Shown: in pieces, positions 17,300 to 25,901 of the stretch
Layout of the letters: every line of letters begins with the position of its first letter
Position numbering within the stretch: the stretch's first letter is position 1
Origin: Elusimicrobiota bacterium
Lineage (GTDB): Bacteria; Elusimicrobiota; Elusimicrobia; JACQPE01
Direction: 5' to 3'
DNA length: 64,000 bases
Assembly (NCBI GenBank): GCA_016180815.1
Contig: JACPAN010000015.1
Location: 140,680 to 204,679, forward strand
Program-made: the position numbers and the translations under genes
Notes under the pieces: generated by a model
Database searches by the model: none
The model's input: only the letters and a program-made list of their open reading frames with translations
What the model was told of the DNA's origin: nothing

Positions 17300-17857
17300 C
17301 TATTTTTTGTTCAAGTAGCGGATGAGTTCGACGGCGCCGATGCCGACCAAGGCCCCGGCCCCGCCTAAAATCATCAACGGGGGAGCGACTTCGCCGAAGC
17401 GGGCGCCCTTTTCCAGCGCCGCGCCGATGACGCCGGCGCCGACGGAGCTGACGGCCGTTGTCGTCAGCGCGCTCCAGCCCGGCCCGATTTTATCCCGCAA
17501 CACGCCGTGAATCCCGGCTCCGGCTAAGCCGCCCAAAGCGCCGGCGCGGCCGCCGACTGCGGTTAATCGGATGGCGGGCCCCATATCAACCCCGCGAGAA
17601 AGGCGATAAAGAGGGTAGCCTACGGCAAAACCTCCGCTGACGGCGCCTGCCGTGACCTCGCCCGCTCGCTGCCATCCTGAGATACGGACAGGCTCTGTTT
17701 TGTTTCGTCGGCAAGGGCAAGCGGACCCGTCGTTCGTTCGTTCAAGATTTTTCCATTCAGCGGCCAAACCGTCGTTCGAAGAGATATTGACCTGGGCGTT
17801 GGCCGGACGCATACTTAAAAAGCCGATCATGGAAACGATGCAAACGCCGATGAGCAT
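17300..17857 (-). CDS. Small exported membrane protein of unknown function
   Basis: I do not recognise the family. An N-terminal hydrophobic segment (MLIGVCIVSMIGFLS, ending ANA) looks like a signal peptide. A polar part with a CPC pair follows near residue 48. The C-terminal 110 residues are rich in Gly and Ala and could form two or three glycine-zipper-like membrane helices, ending in a basic tail (RYLNKK). The layout resembles the small proteins at 46196-47812, but with no clear sequence identity. It follows the TRL-like genes' strand, with 38 bases to the lipoprotein start. Confidence 0.6.
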   Translation of the reverse strand: MLIGVCIVSMIGFLSMRPANAQVNISSNDGLAAEWKNLERTNDGSACPCRRNKTEPVRISGWQRAGEVTAGAVSGGFAVGYPLYRLSRGVDMGPAIRLTAVGGRAGALGGLAGAGIHGVLRDKIGPGWSALTTTAVSSVGAGVIGAALEKGARFGEVAPPLMILGGAGALVGIGAVELIRYLNKK

Positions 17858-18006
17858 AAATCAATTAAAGCAGCCGTTGGGTTTTTTCCCCAGAGCCTTT
17901 TGGGTATTTTTCCTGGGTCTTTGGGCGCAGGCAAAAAGCGGGACTTTCACCGGAGCGCCGGAGCGCGATCCGGCAAAGGCATCTTTTCATAAAGAATAAA
18001 TTCGCC

Positions 18007-18309
18007 TTAGAATAAAGCAAGGGGATTTTTTCGCCTGCGCATATTTTCATCGCTCCAACGCCACCATTGAAAGAGTTCGGGGTTCGGATTTTTGGCTGAG
18101 GCGTAATACACCGCGCAGCGCAAAACATAAAGCATGCACCGGTCCACGATTTGCCGTTTTTGCCGGCAGTGACGTTCATAAAGGCGCTGCGGATTTTGCC
18201 CGCGCAAATCCCCGGTCTTTTTTATGCCGAGTTTCCAGAGGTCTTCGGCTACGGATTTGCCCACGCCGGGAATTTCTTGCAGGGCTTCCAAGACTCCGGT
18301 TTTATTCAT
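18007..18309 (-). CDS. Cdd1/pathogenicity-locus helix-hairpin-helix protein
   Basis: Small DNA-binding-type protein of the Cdd1 family. I start it at the ATG at 18309 (MNKTGVLEAL), which follows a GGGGG ribosome site; the open frame reaches further but the extra residues look non-coding. LQEIPGVGKSVAEDLWKLGI is a classic helix-hairpin-helix. NPQRLYERHCRQ and VDRCMLYVLRCAVYYAS follow, the C-rich helix typical of Cdd1. 100 residues. No function is established for the family. Confidence 0.85.
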   Translation of the reverse strand: MNKTGVLEALQEIPGVGKSVAEDLWKLGIKKTGDLRGQNPQRLYERHCRQKRQIVDRCMLYVLRCAVYYASAKNPNPELFQWWRWSDENMRRRKNPLALF

Positions 18310-18357
18310 ACGGCCACCCCCCTTGCTTTTGAGCCTTATTGCTGGTATTTCTAAATT

Positions 18358-18912
18358 ATGGATAAAAGAAGAGCCGCCTGGTGTTTGGCCGTCGTTTTTT
18401 TGATTCGTGGCGCGGTTTGGGCAGGGTGCAACGAGATCAGCATCGACGATGAGAACCCGTCGGAAGTCACAAAAGCGGAACTGATTGAAATGGCTGAGCT
18501 GGCCAAGGATTTTTGTCATACCGCGGCGCCTCATATGGGCAGCGCGGATGAAAACACAATGCAAAATTGCGTAAAGATTTTAGGGGACGATTGGTCCACG
18601 GCGGAGAAGCTCCGTTGCCGGATTGAGCGCAATGACGAGGACGATCCTCATGACGACGAATACGCCGGCCTCCTAGTGTGCCTGTCCAAGAAAGCCCCCT
18701 TTGAACCGGCTTCCGTCTGGAGCGAAGGAATGATCGGCTTCGAGAATATGAAAAAGACGCTTTGTCAGTTTCGCTCTAAAAATAGGAGAGAAAAGATCAA
18801 TTCCGCCACCTTGGTCCACCGCGCCCGAATTTATTTGCCCGAGGCTTTCTTGGGGCTTAAGGATACTTACCAGGCCCTTCTTGCGGCGGAGTCCAAGGCC
18901 AAAAGCGATTGA
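18358..18912 (+). CDS. Secreted Cys-containing protein of unknown function
   Basis: 184 residues starting with a signal peptide (WCLAVVFLIRGAVWA). The mature part has six or so Cys and a strongly acidic stretch (NDEDDPHDDEY near 95). This pattern suggests a disulfide-bonded periplasmic or extracellular protein. It converges with the secreted protease gene, which ends two bases away. I recognise no domain. Confidence 0.6.
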   Translation: MDKRRAAWCLAVVFLIRGAVWAGCNEISIDDENPSEVTKAELIEMAELAKDFCHTAAPHMGSADENTMQNCVKILGDDWSTAEKLRCRIERNDEDDPHDDEYAGLLVCLSKKAPFEPASVWSEGMIGFENMKKTLCQFRSKNRREKINSATLVHRARIYLPEAFLGLKDTYQALLAAESKAKSD

Positions 18913-18913
18913 G

Positions 18914-19756
18914 TTATTTGTTGATGTAGTATTCCGGCGGGAGGTCTTCGATGAAATGCGGCGGCGGGCCGATGTAGCGTTGCCGCAAGAAGGCCAACTC
19001 TTCTTCATCCAAAGAAATATCGCTTTGGTGGTAGACGACGTTTTCAAAGGTTTCTTCCATGATCCAAACAATGTCCTCCGGCCGGCAGCGCCGGCGGATG
19101 GGGCAACGCCGCTGTTTGTTGGCGGCATAGGCCTTGGAGTTGCGCATCAAATCATAAAGCCGCTCGTATTTGATTCCGGCGCAGATTTCATCGGCGCTTG
19201 ATTCGCTCCCCAGGGCGCTCATGCATTGCGAATAGAAGAGCCGCCCGAGGCTTTCATCGCCGCCTGCGCAGAGCCGCTCGATGCCGAACACCGCATCGTT
19301 TTCTGTTTGTCCGCCCATGAAATTGTGCATGAGTTCACTCGGCACGCCAGCGAGATGCAGAAATTCATGAATAATTGTTTCTCCGACTTTTGTTTTGTGG
19401 CAGCCGCGCCGGTCGTTCCCGTAGGCCGCCGGAAAAAGCGTAATTAAGGTGTCGTCGGTTTCGCGCCCTGCCTCGCCGCAAGTGGAAGCGCGATCCTCGC
19501 CGGATGGCCGGCAGGCGACGATGATGGTTTTATCCATATGCCGTCTGATTTGATCGTTGAATTGAAGCGAAGGGTAGGTCAGGTGGCAGGCCTGAAGAAG
19601 GGCCGCGGCCTGGGGCAAGCGCTCCACGATCGAAGGACCCAGCGTTTCACCCGACGGCATACGCTCGGTCCAGCAGTTGGGTTCGATTTCAAAGCGCATC
19701 TTCAACATCTCGACCGTCGTCCGTCCGTCCGTCCGGTTCGCCGGGTTCGCGCGCAT
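18914..19756 (-). CDS. Zinc metalloprotease-like protein, signal peptide out of frame
   Basis: Predicted zinc peptidase: ETIIHEFLHLAGVPSE near residue 130 is an HExxHxxG-type metal site, and many Cys (about 12) suggest an extracellular protein. Read from the ATG at 19756 there is no signal peptide. However, an ATG at 19805 opens a good one (MRVLLMALILCLTFSVHA) in a different frame, which meets a stop at 19689. The two frames are joined across a run of four GTCC units at 19719-19735. Removing one unit fuses them into one secreted protein. So this is a frameshifted gene, a phase-variable gene or a sequence error. Confidence 0.65.
   Translation of the reverse strand: MRANPANRTDGRTTVEMLKMRFEIEPNCWTERMPSGETLGPSIVERLPQAAALLQACHLTYPSLQFNDQIRRHMDKTIIVACRPSGEDRASTCGEAGRETDDTLITLFPAAYGNDRRGCHKTKVGETIIHEFLHLAGVPSELMHNFMGGQTENDAVFGIERLCAGGDESLGRLFYSQCMSALGSESSADEICAGIKYERLYDLMRNSKAYAANKQRRCPIRRRCRPEDIVWIMEETFENVVYHQSDISLDEEELAFLRQRYIGPPPHFIEDLPPEYYINK
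19719..19735. repeat. Tetranucleotide repeat (GTCC)4 at a frameshift
   Basis: Four complete GTCC units and one further G. It lies early in the protease gene, between the signal peptide frame (19689-19805, reverse strand) and the catalytic frame. A change of one unit moves the reading frame by four bases and would restore a complete secreted protein. Four units is short for an active contingency locus. Confidence 0.85.
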
Positions 19757-19851
19757 GAACGGAAAATGTCAAACAAAGGATCAGCGCCATAAGCAAAACG
19801 CGCATATTTAAATGTAGCAGAGATACGCCTCGGCCGCACCCTTAGGGACCC

Positions 19852-20577
19852 TTAGGCGAAGGCCGCTTTGACGACGATGTTTCGCCTGGGGCAGACGATA
19901 TAGATGCCGCGCAGTTTTTCAAAGGGCATTTCCTGGAATCGTCGTTCCATCAAACGCGCGATGCGCTTGGGGGTGACCATATACCAGTCCAGGAGCAGCA
20001 TAAGCCCCGGCGTCTGGCATTTGTGAATTTTGCCCCGGATCACCTTTTTGGCCATTTCGATCAAGGCGTCCGGCCCCCCGCCGCCGACGGCCAGTCCGAA
20101 TTTGGCGAACTCTTCCTCGGCGCGCGGGTCGTATTTCGTCACTTGGAAACTGATGGCTTGGCCGGTTTTCTTGTTGAGCGCGATCACGTCGACGTCGTCG
20201 TCCTCGCGGCTGTTTTTGGCCACCGCCCAATCCCCTGTTTTTTCTCCTAAATTGCGCAAAAACCGCCAAACGCAGAAAAGTTCTTCGCTGCCTTTGTTTT
20301 GATCCTTGGCCTTCGGCCGCCGCCGCCAAAGAACGCGGCCGTTTTTCTGATAGCGTTTCAACCGGGCTTTGAACCATTTACGGAATCCACCGTTGGCTGC
20401 GTAGCCGATTTCCGCCAAGCCCTCCCCGTCCGCCGCCGGAGCGAGCAGGTTGTCGAGAAAATCAATGATGCGCCGGCATTCCTGAACCAGGGTTAATTTT
20501 TCCTGCTTAATCGCCAAGCGGAAGCCTTTTTTTGCTTCGTGAAGCTCGTTTTTGATGAACGCGCGCGACAGACCCAT
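19852..20577 (-). CDS. Hypothetical protein, possibly PD-(D/E)XK nuclease-like
   Basis: 241 residues, no signal peptide, rich in basic residues in the first 100. Near residue 128 an acidic run, DDDVDVIALNKK, is followed by AISFQVTK. The D-x(n)-(E/Q)-x-K arrangement recalls PD-(D/E)XK nucleases such as Mrr-type enzymes, with Gln in place of Glu. This is a pattern match only. The C-terminus (LRGIYIVCPRRNIVV) is beta-like. It stands between the broken protease gene and an envelope operon on the other strand. Confidence 0.5.
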   Translation of the reverse strand: MGLSRAFIKNELHEAKKGFRLAIKQEKLTLVQECRRIIDFLDNLLAPAADGEGLAEIGYAANGGFRKWFKARLKRYQKNGRVLWRRRPKAKDQNKGSEELFCVWRFLRNLGEKTGDWAVAKNSREDDDVDVIALNKKTGQAISFQVTKYDPRAEEEFAKFGLAVGGGGPDALIEMAKKVIRGKIHKCQTPGLMLLLDWYMVTPKRIARLMERRFQEMPFEKLRGIYIVCPRRNIVVKAAFA

Positions 20578-20656
20578 GCGTCCGGCGACCTCCTTATTCT
20601 TTTTAAGTATAGTTCCTTGGCGGTTGTCTGCAACGGTTGATTTTACGGAGGATGAT

Positions 20657-21388
20657 GTGAAGAAATTATTTTGGGCATTCGTCGTTTTGATTTCAGGATT
20701 GTCTTGGGTTCAGGCGAAAGAGCGAGCGGGCGCTCCGGCGCTGATGGGCGAATTCAAGCCTGCGGTCGGAACCTGGGGCGAATACGAATATTCGGTGGCC
20801 AAGGACGGCAAAAAACAGGAGGAGAAGGGGCGTTGGCGTTTGGCCGTGGTCGGCAAGCAGGGGGGTGATTATTGGATCGAGAATAAATTCACCGCGGTGT
20901 CGCCCAAACCCAAGAAAGGCGAGAACATGGGCATCATGAAAATGCTGGTCGGCAAGAACGCGGATCAGCCCAAAAAAGTTTTGATGAAATCCCCGGACGG
21001 CCGGGTTATGGATATGACCGCCATGATGAAAATGAACAAGCGCGAAGCGCCTCAAAGCGCCATGAAAAAGGCCGGCAAGGAAAAGGTAAGCGTTCCGGCC
21101 GGGACGTTCACCGCCGATAAATATACTTATGAATCCGAAGGATCGACCGGCGAGGTTTGGGTCAAGGCGGGCATCGGCCCCAACGGTGTCATCAAACAGA
21201 CTTCACGCTCCGGAAAATCGGAAACCATGTCCGTTCTCCTGGCTTACGGCAAGGATGCCAAGCCGGAAGTCATGGAAACTGAAGCCGCAAATCCCATGGC
21301 CGGTATGCCTCAAATGCCGGAAGGGATGCCCGATATCGGTGAGCTGATGAAAAAAATGGGCGGCAAGAAATCTCCTGACGGCGAATAG
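20657..21388 (+). CDS. Exported protein of unknown function (envelope operon, gene 1)
   Basis: I start it at GTG 20657, five bases after GGAGG at 20647-20651; the frame upstream lacks such a site. The result begins with a good signal peptide (KKLFWAFVVLISGLSWVQA). 243 residues. The mature part looks beta-rich up to about 200. A Met/Pro-rich tail follows (MAGMPQMPEGMPDIGELM), resembling metal- or protein-binding low-complexity tails. It is followed nine bases later by a beta-barrel-like gene and then a 74-residue gene. I know no family for it. Confidence 0.65.
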   Translation: MKKLFWAFVVLISGLSWVQAKERAGAPALMGEFKPAVGTWGEYEYSVAKDGKKQEEKGRWRLAVVGKQGGDYWIENKFTAVSPKPKKGENMGIMKMLVGKNADQPKKVLMKSPDGRVMDMTAMMKMNKREAPQSAMKKAGKEKVSVPAGTFTADKYTYESEGSTGEVWVKAGIGPNGVIKQTSRSGKSETMSVLLAYGKDAKPEVMETEAANPMAGMPQMPEGMPDIGELMKKMGGKKSPDGE

Positions 21389-21397
21389 GAGGCTCAC

Positions 21398-22027
21398 ATG
21401 AAACGGAATTTTTTAGGCGTTATTTGGGCGCTGATGATTATTGCTCCGCTGCCTATTGTTGCGGCTCAGGAGGCGCCGGGGGACTCTCCCTGGACGATTC
21501 AATTCGAGCTCAAAAAGATGGGGTTGGGTTTTGATTTTATGGGCCAAACTCAAGGGGAACAGAAAACCCGCCGCTTGTCGCCTTCGTTGAAGCTGGAGGA
21601 CATTTTATCGAGGGATTCCAAGGACAATGAATTGAGCCTGGGCGCCGGCCTTTACTACCGGTACGAGAAGGCGACCGTCAGCGGCCGGGAACAGACGGCT
21701 GATGTCTGGGGTTTGAATTTGGCGGAGATTACCTTCAAGAAAATCAGGGGCCGCGGCTTCGGTAGATTAAACCCATATTTGGGGTTTAATCTGGAGCGGA
21801 CTCAATTGACCATTGCGAGCGCCGAGGTTGAGAGCAAGCCGGACTCTTTTTGGTCCGGGGTCGGCGAAATCGGCGCCAAATATAAGGTTGATCGCCGCTG
21901 GCATTTGAAAGCCGGCTGGAAGAGCAATTTTAGGGAAGGCCTAAAACGCTATTCTTATCTTTCCATCGGCTTAATGTATTCTTTTTTGGATGCGACCAAG
22001 AAATCAGGCGGTAAGGAGGTTCAATGA
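21398..22027 (+). CDS. Predicted outer-membrane beta-barrel protein
   Basis: 209 residues: a signal peptide (LGVIWALMIIAPLPIVAAQ), then alternating polar/hydrophobic strands such as LSLGAGLYYRYEKATV, LNPYLGFNLERTQLTI and YSYLSIGLMYSF. This pattern is typical of an eight-strand barrel resembling the OmpW/OprF type. An AGGAGG site precedes the ATG. It sits between two genes of unknown role and overlaps the next by four bases. Confidence 0.65.
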   Translation: MKRNFLGVIWALMIIAPLPIVAAQEAPGDSPWTIQFELKKMGLGFDFMGQTQGEQKTRRLSPSLKLEDILSRDSKDNELSLGAGLYYRYEKATVSGREQTADVWGLNLAEITFKKIRGRGFGRLNPYLGFNLERTQLTIASAEVESKPDSFWSGVGEIGAKYKVDRRWHLKAGWKSNFREGLKRYSYLSIGLMYSFLDATKKSGGKEVQ

Positions 22028-22248
22028 GCGAAGCGCGCGAATCCGAATTCAAAGGCAACCCCATGATCGTTTTAGCCAATGGGCCGGATGACAAGTACCC
22101 GTTTCAATTCGGCTTGAGGAAAGCCAAGATGATTCTCGACCATGTCGAGGACATCAAAAAATTCGTAGAGAAGCACGCGGGGGACTCCAAGAGCCCTAAG
22201 GGTTCCAAGGGCACAGGCGGTGAATCTCTTTCCGACGTCGAGCTTTAA
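22024..22248 (+). CDS. Small cytoplasmic protein of unknown function
   Basis: 74 residues, no signal peptide or membrane segment. Its middle (FQFGLRKAKMILDHVEDIKKFVE) is an amphipathic helix and the tail is Ser/Lys/Gly-rich. The start overlaps the barrel gene stop as ATGA and has a strong AAGGAGG site at 22013-22019, so it looks genuinely translated as the third gene of the operon. Confidence 0.65.
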   Translation: MSEARESEFKGNPMIVLANGPDDKYPFQFGLRKAKMILDHVEDIKKFVEKHAGDSKSPKGSKGTGGESLSDVEL

Positions 22249-22272
22249 GTTTCGTTCCCGTCGTTTCCCTTG

Positions 22273-22304
22273 AGCCCGCAGGCGTTTTTGCCTGCCCGCG
22301 GGCT
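22273..22304 (+). terminator. Hairpin between the envelope operon and typA (possible terminator)
   Basis: AGCCCGC pairs with GCGGGCT and the inner AGGC with GCCT, around a GTTTTT loop; a GCCC bulge interrupts one arm. It lies 25 bases after an operon end, where a terminator is expected. No T tract follows, so intrinsic termination is doubtful. Confidence 0.35.
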
Positions 22305-22352
22305 GTTGCGCCTGCTAAAATTAAGCCGCACTCCTTATATTAGAGACATGAT

Positions 22353-24182
22353 TTGAGCTCCACCGAATATCGTCGTCCGGATTTGCGCAATATCGCCATT
22401 ATTGCGCACGTTGACCACGGCAAGACAACGCTGGTGGACGCGATTTTTAAGCAAACAGGCACCTTCACCGTTAAAGCGGACGAGGCGCAGGAGATGGTGA
22501 TGGATTCCAATGAGCTTGAGCGCGAGCGCGGGATTACGATTTTAGCCAAGAACACCTCCGTCCCCTATAAAGGGGTCACCATCAACATCGCGGACACGCC
22601 CGGGCACGCTGATTTCGGCTCGGAAGTGGAGCGCATTTTGAAGATGGTGGACGGGGTTTTGCTTTTGGTTGATGCGGTGGAAGGGCCCATGCCGCAGACG
22701 CGTTTTGTTCTGCGCAAAGCCTTATCGTTGGGCCTTCGCCCGATTGTCGTCATCAATAAAATGGACCGGCCCAACACCCGCCCTCAGGAAGCTCTCGAGA
22801 GAGTGTTCGGCCTGTTTATCGATTTGGGAGCCTCCGATCCGCAGATGGAATTTCCCGTTCTTTACGCGGCCGGGCGCGAAGGTTGGGCCAGTTTGACGCC
22901 TGAGCGCGGCGCGGATTTGACCCCGTTGTTTGAGACGATTCTTGAGGCGGTGCCGGGCCCTTTGGTCAATGAGGGAAAGCCCCTGCAAATGCTGGTCACC
23001 ATGCTCGATTACGATAATTATCTGGGCAAAATCGGCATCGGAAGAATTCTCAACGGCCGGACGGCCAAATCTCAGATCGCGGCCTTGATCAAACCCAACG
23101 GCGATATTATTCGCTCTAAAATTACGATGCTTAAAAAATTTACGGGTTTGGCCAAGCAGGAGATCGAGGAGGCCAGGGCCGGCGATATCGTGGCGGTTGC
23201 GGGTTTTGAAACGATCAATGTGGGCGATACAGTGGCTTCGGCGGAGAGCCCCCAGGCCCTGCCGCCTTTGGAAATCGACGAGCCGACGTTATCCATGGAG
23301 TTTATGGTTAACAGCAGCCCCTTTGCCGGGCGCGAAGGAAAATTCGTCAACGCCAGGCACTTGCGCGAGCGGTTGCTTAAAGAGCAGCAGACCAATGTGG
23401 GATTAAAAATCGAAATCATGCCAGGAGAGGGCCAATTCAAGGTATCCGGGCGCGGAGAATTGCATTTGTCGATCCTCATCGAGACCATGCGTCGCGAGGG
23501 CTACGAGCTTTCGGTCTCGCGCCCGGAAGTGATTTTTAAAGAGGCGGACGGGAAAATGTTGGAGCCGATGGAGCATTTGGTGATCGACGCCGCCGGAGCG
23601 CATCAGGGAGCGATTTTGGAAAGCCTGGGCCGCCGCGAAGCCCGTTTCGTCAATATGACGCCGGAAGGCTCGTCGCGGACGCGTTTTGAATACACCATCG
23701 CCTCGCGCGCCTTAATGGGGTTTAAAACCGAGTTAATGACCATTACCAAGGGCGAGGGCATGATGCATCACAGTTTCCACGGCTACGGACCCAAGGGCAG
23801 CGATCCGGCCAAGCGCAGCAACGGGGTTTTAATCGCCATGGAACAGGGCGTGTCCACGGGCTACGCGCTCGACAGCCTGCAGGTGCGCAACACGCTGTTT
23901 ATCGGCGCGGGCGTGGAGGTTTACGAAGGCATGATCGTGGGCATCAACAGCCGCGACAATGATTTGGTGGTCAATCCCTGCAAAGGAAAGGCGCTCTCGA
24001 ATATGCGCACCAAGGCCACCGATGACGCGATTGTTTTGACCCCGCCGCTGGCGTTTACGCTGGAGCAGTCGTTGGAATTTATCGATGATACCGAGCTCGT
24101 TGAGGTCACGCCCAAGAATATACGCCTGCGTAAAAAAACATTGAACGCCAGCCAACGCAAGCGCCAGCAAAAAGAAGATTAG
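22353..24182 (+). CDS. typA: Ribosome-associated GTPase TypA/BipA
   Basis: Translational GTPase of the EF-G class that binds ribosomes and aids 50S assembly, often under stress. G motifs in order: HVDHGKTT near residue 18, ERGITI near 52, DTPGHADFG near 74 and NKMDRP near 131. The C-terminal [14 protein letters not shown] is TypA-specific. 609 residues, full length. The only workable start is TTG at 22353; the ATG at 22348 is followed at once by a stop codon. Expression may therefore be modest. Confidence 0.95.
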   Translation: MSSTEYRRPDLRNIAIIAHVDHGKTTLVDAIFKQTGTFTVKADEAQEMVMDSNELERERGITILAKNTSVPYKGVTINIADTPGHADFGSEVERILKMVDGVLLLVDAVEGPMPQTRFVLRKALSLGLRPIVVINKMDRPNTRPQEALERVFGLFIDLGASDPQMEFPVLYAAGREGWASLTPERGADLTPLFETILEAVPGPLVNEGKPLQMLVTMLDYDNYLGKIGIGRILNGRTAKSQIAALIKPNGDIIRSKITMLKKFTGLAKQEIEEARAGDIVAVAGFETINVGDTVASAESPQALPPLEIDEPTLSMEFMVNSSPFAGREGKFVNARHLRERLLKEQQTNVGLKIEIMPGEGQFKVSGRGELHLSILIETMRREGYELSVSRPEVIFKEADGKMLEPMEHLVIDAAGAHQGAILESLGRREARFVNMTPEGSSRTRFEYTIASRALMGFKTELMTITKGEGMMHHSFHGYGPKGSDPAKRSNGVLIAMEQGVSTGYALDSLQVRNTLFIGAGVEVYEGMIVGINSRDNDLVVNPCKGKALSNMRTKATDDAIVLTPPLAFTLEQSLEFIDDTELVEVTPKNIRLRKKTLNASQRKRQQKED

Positions 24183-24192
24183 GATTTGTCCG

Positions 24193-25080
24193 TCAGCGTT
24201 TGATAAACGTTCCTCGATCTAATTCTTCGAAAGCTGTTTTGAGCTCATCCTGAGTGTTCATCACCACGGGCCCGTACCAGGCAATGGGTTCTTTAATGGG
24301 TTGTCCGGAAACAAGGAGAAAGCGCGCGGAGCGTTTTGAGCTCGCCGCTAAAATTATGTCCCCGGGCCCGAAAAGAGCCAGGGTGTCTTCGGGGAATGCT
24401 TTGGCTTGGGCCGCGTCAATGGGCCCTTCGGGCATTAGGCCTGGGCCCGGATCAAAATAAGCTTCTCCCTCGACGACATAAGCGAACGCCGTGCGCCCGG
24501 CTTTCACCGGATGCGTAAACGTTCTGTCCGCGGGCAGGGTCACATCCAAAAATTCGGGATCGATGGCTAATCCTTGCACCGGGCCGCGCGCCCCGGCCGC
24601 CTCCCCGCAAATGACCCGCACCATAGCCCCTTCCGGGGTTTTAACCGCCGGAATTTTTCCTTCTTTGATTTCCTGATAGCGTGCCGGCGTCATTTTGTTT
24701 TTAGCCGGCAGATTAGCCCAAAGCTGAAACCCCCACATCTGCCCCCGGCGGTCCCCTCTGGGCATTTCCTGATGCAGAATGCCGCCGCCTGCGGTCATCC
24801 ATTGAACATCGCCCGAGGAAATCACCCCGCCGTTGCCCAAGCTGTCTTGATGCTCGATATCACCATCGAGCACATAAGTGATGGTTTCAATGCCCCGGTG
24901 CGGGTGCCACGGGAAACCGTTTTTGTAATCGTCGGGATTTTCGGATTTAAAAGCGTCCAACAGCAGGAAAGGATCGAACTGTCCGGCCTCATGAAACCCG
25001 AACGCCCGGCGCAAGTGAACGCCCGCCCCTTCGACCGTGGGCCTGCTTTTCCATGATTTTTGAACGCGGCGGATATTCAT
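24193..25080 (-). CDS. Pirin family protein
   Basis: Bicupin metalloprotein; some relatives are quercetinases, others are redox-responsive regulators. The N-terminal cupin has FPWHPHRGIETITYVLDG, then IEHQDSLGN and GGGILHQEMP, giving the three His and one Glu metal ligands. 295 residues, normal length. It begins 19 bases from the divergent acetyltransferase start, so the two may share a control region. The 3' end converges with typA. Confidence 0.92.
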   Translation of the reverse strand: MNIRRVQKSWKSRPTVEGAGVHLRRAFGFHEAGQFDPFLLLDAFKSENPDDYKNGFPWHPHRGIETITYVLDGDIEHQDSLGNGGVISSGDVQWMTAGGGILHQEMPRGDRRGQMWGFQLWANLPAKNKMTPARYQEIKEGKIPAVKTPEGAMVRVICGEAAGARGPVQGLAIDPEFLDVTLPADRTFTHPVKAGRTAFAYVVEGEAYFDPGPGLMPEGPIDAAQAKAFPEDTLALFGPGDIILAASSKRSARFLLVSGQPIKEPIAWYGPVVMNTQDELKTAFEELDRGTFIKR

Positions 25081-25098
25081 CGTCCATAATTAGTTTAA

Positions 25099-25674
25099 AT
25101 GTTTTGGACCTTGATGAAAAACGTGGAATTGCAGAAACAAATTTTAGTGGACAGCCATGTCAGCATTCATGCGCTGGAAGAAAGAGACGCGGCGAATTTA
25201 TTCCGTTTGACGGAGCGCAATCGAGCGCGCCTGAAGCAATGGCTGCCTTGGCTTGATGACACCCGCACGCAAGCGGACACGTTGCGCTTCATCCAAGGAG
25301 CGGAAAAAGCCTTTGAATCAAAAACGGGCCTTCACGCGAAAATTCTTTTGCGCGGGCAAATCGCCGGCACCATCGGCCTGCACTACATCGACTGGGTGAA
25401 TGCCAGAACAAGCATCGGGTATTGGCTGGGCGCGGAATTCGAGGGCCGGGGCATTATGGCGCGTTCTTGCCGGGCCTTGATTGATTACTTGTTTAAAGAA
25501 TTAAAAATGAACCGCGTGGAAATTTTAATCGCTCCCGGCAACAAAAAAAGCCAAGCCATCCCCAGAAAACTCGGCTTTACTGAGGAGGGAACGCTCAGAC
25601 AGTACGCCCGGATGTACACTCAATTCGCGGACCATATCGTCTATTCCGTGCTCGCCAAAGAGTGGGATCGGTAG
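25099..25674 (+). CDS. GNAT acetyltransferase (RimJ/RimL type)
   Basis: N-acetyltransferase of the ribosomal-protein-modifying type; the actual substrate is unknown. 191 residues. IGYWLGAEFEGRGIMARSC near residue 115 is the acetyl-CoA loop, and NKKSQAIPRKLGFTEEG near 150 is the typical last part of the fold. The first five residues may be extra; a Met at 25114 is an alternative start. Confidence 0.9.
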   Translation: MFWTLMKNVELQKQILVDSHVSIHALEERDAANLFRLTERNRARLKQWLPWLDDTRTQADTLRFIQGAEKAFESKTGLHAKILLRGQIAGTIGLHYIDWVNARTSIGYWLGAEFEGRGIMARSCRALIDYLFKELKMNRVEILIAPGNKKSQAIPRKLGFTEEGTLRQYARMYTQFADHIVYSVLAKEWDR

Positions 25675-25686
25675 ACGCTCCGGAGA

Positions 25687-25875
25687 CTAGGGGTTTTCTT
25701 TGGAGGCGGAGATTTCCAATTCGCCGTTTTCTGCCGGGTGGGTGCTAATGACGATGGGCCGGCAACAGACTTGGCAATCTTCAACGTAAGATTGGCCTTC
25801 CATGGAGGGATCGATCGCGGTTTCTATTTTTTCCCAACAGTAGGGGCAGGTCAGCTCCGTTTTTTTCAGGCTCAT
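25687..25875 (-). CDS. CPXCG-motif cysteine-rich small protein
   Basis: 62 residues with a zinc-ribbon-like pattern: CPYCWE near residue 10 and DCQVCCRPI near 33. This matches the small CPXCG cysteine-rich family seen in many bacteria, which has no known function. It is transcribed just after the coiled-coil protein gene, on the same strand. Confidence 0.85.
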   Translation of the reverse strand: MSLKKTELTCPYCWEKIETAIDPSMEGQSYVEDCQVCCRPIVISTHPAENGELEISASKENP

Positions 25876-25901
25876 GAGAAACCTTGATGCGCAGCGAGGC
25901 G

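Noticed and set aside
17825-17999. Possible small plus-strand ORF with a signal-like segment (LGFFPRAFWVFFLGLWAQA)
   Set aside because: No ribosome site, and the frame begins inside the neighbouring gene; the hydrophobic stretch is short and may be chance.
22348-22356. ATG start for typA
   Set aside because: That ATG is followed by one codon and a stop; only the TTG at 22353 reads into TypA.
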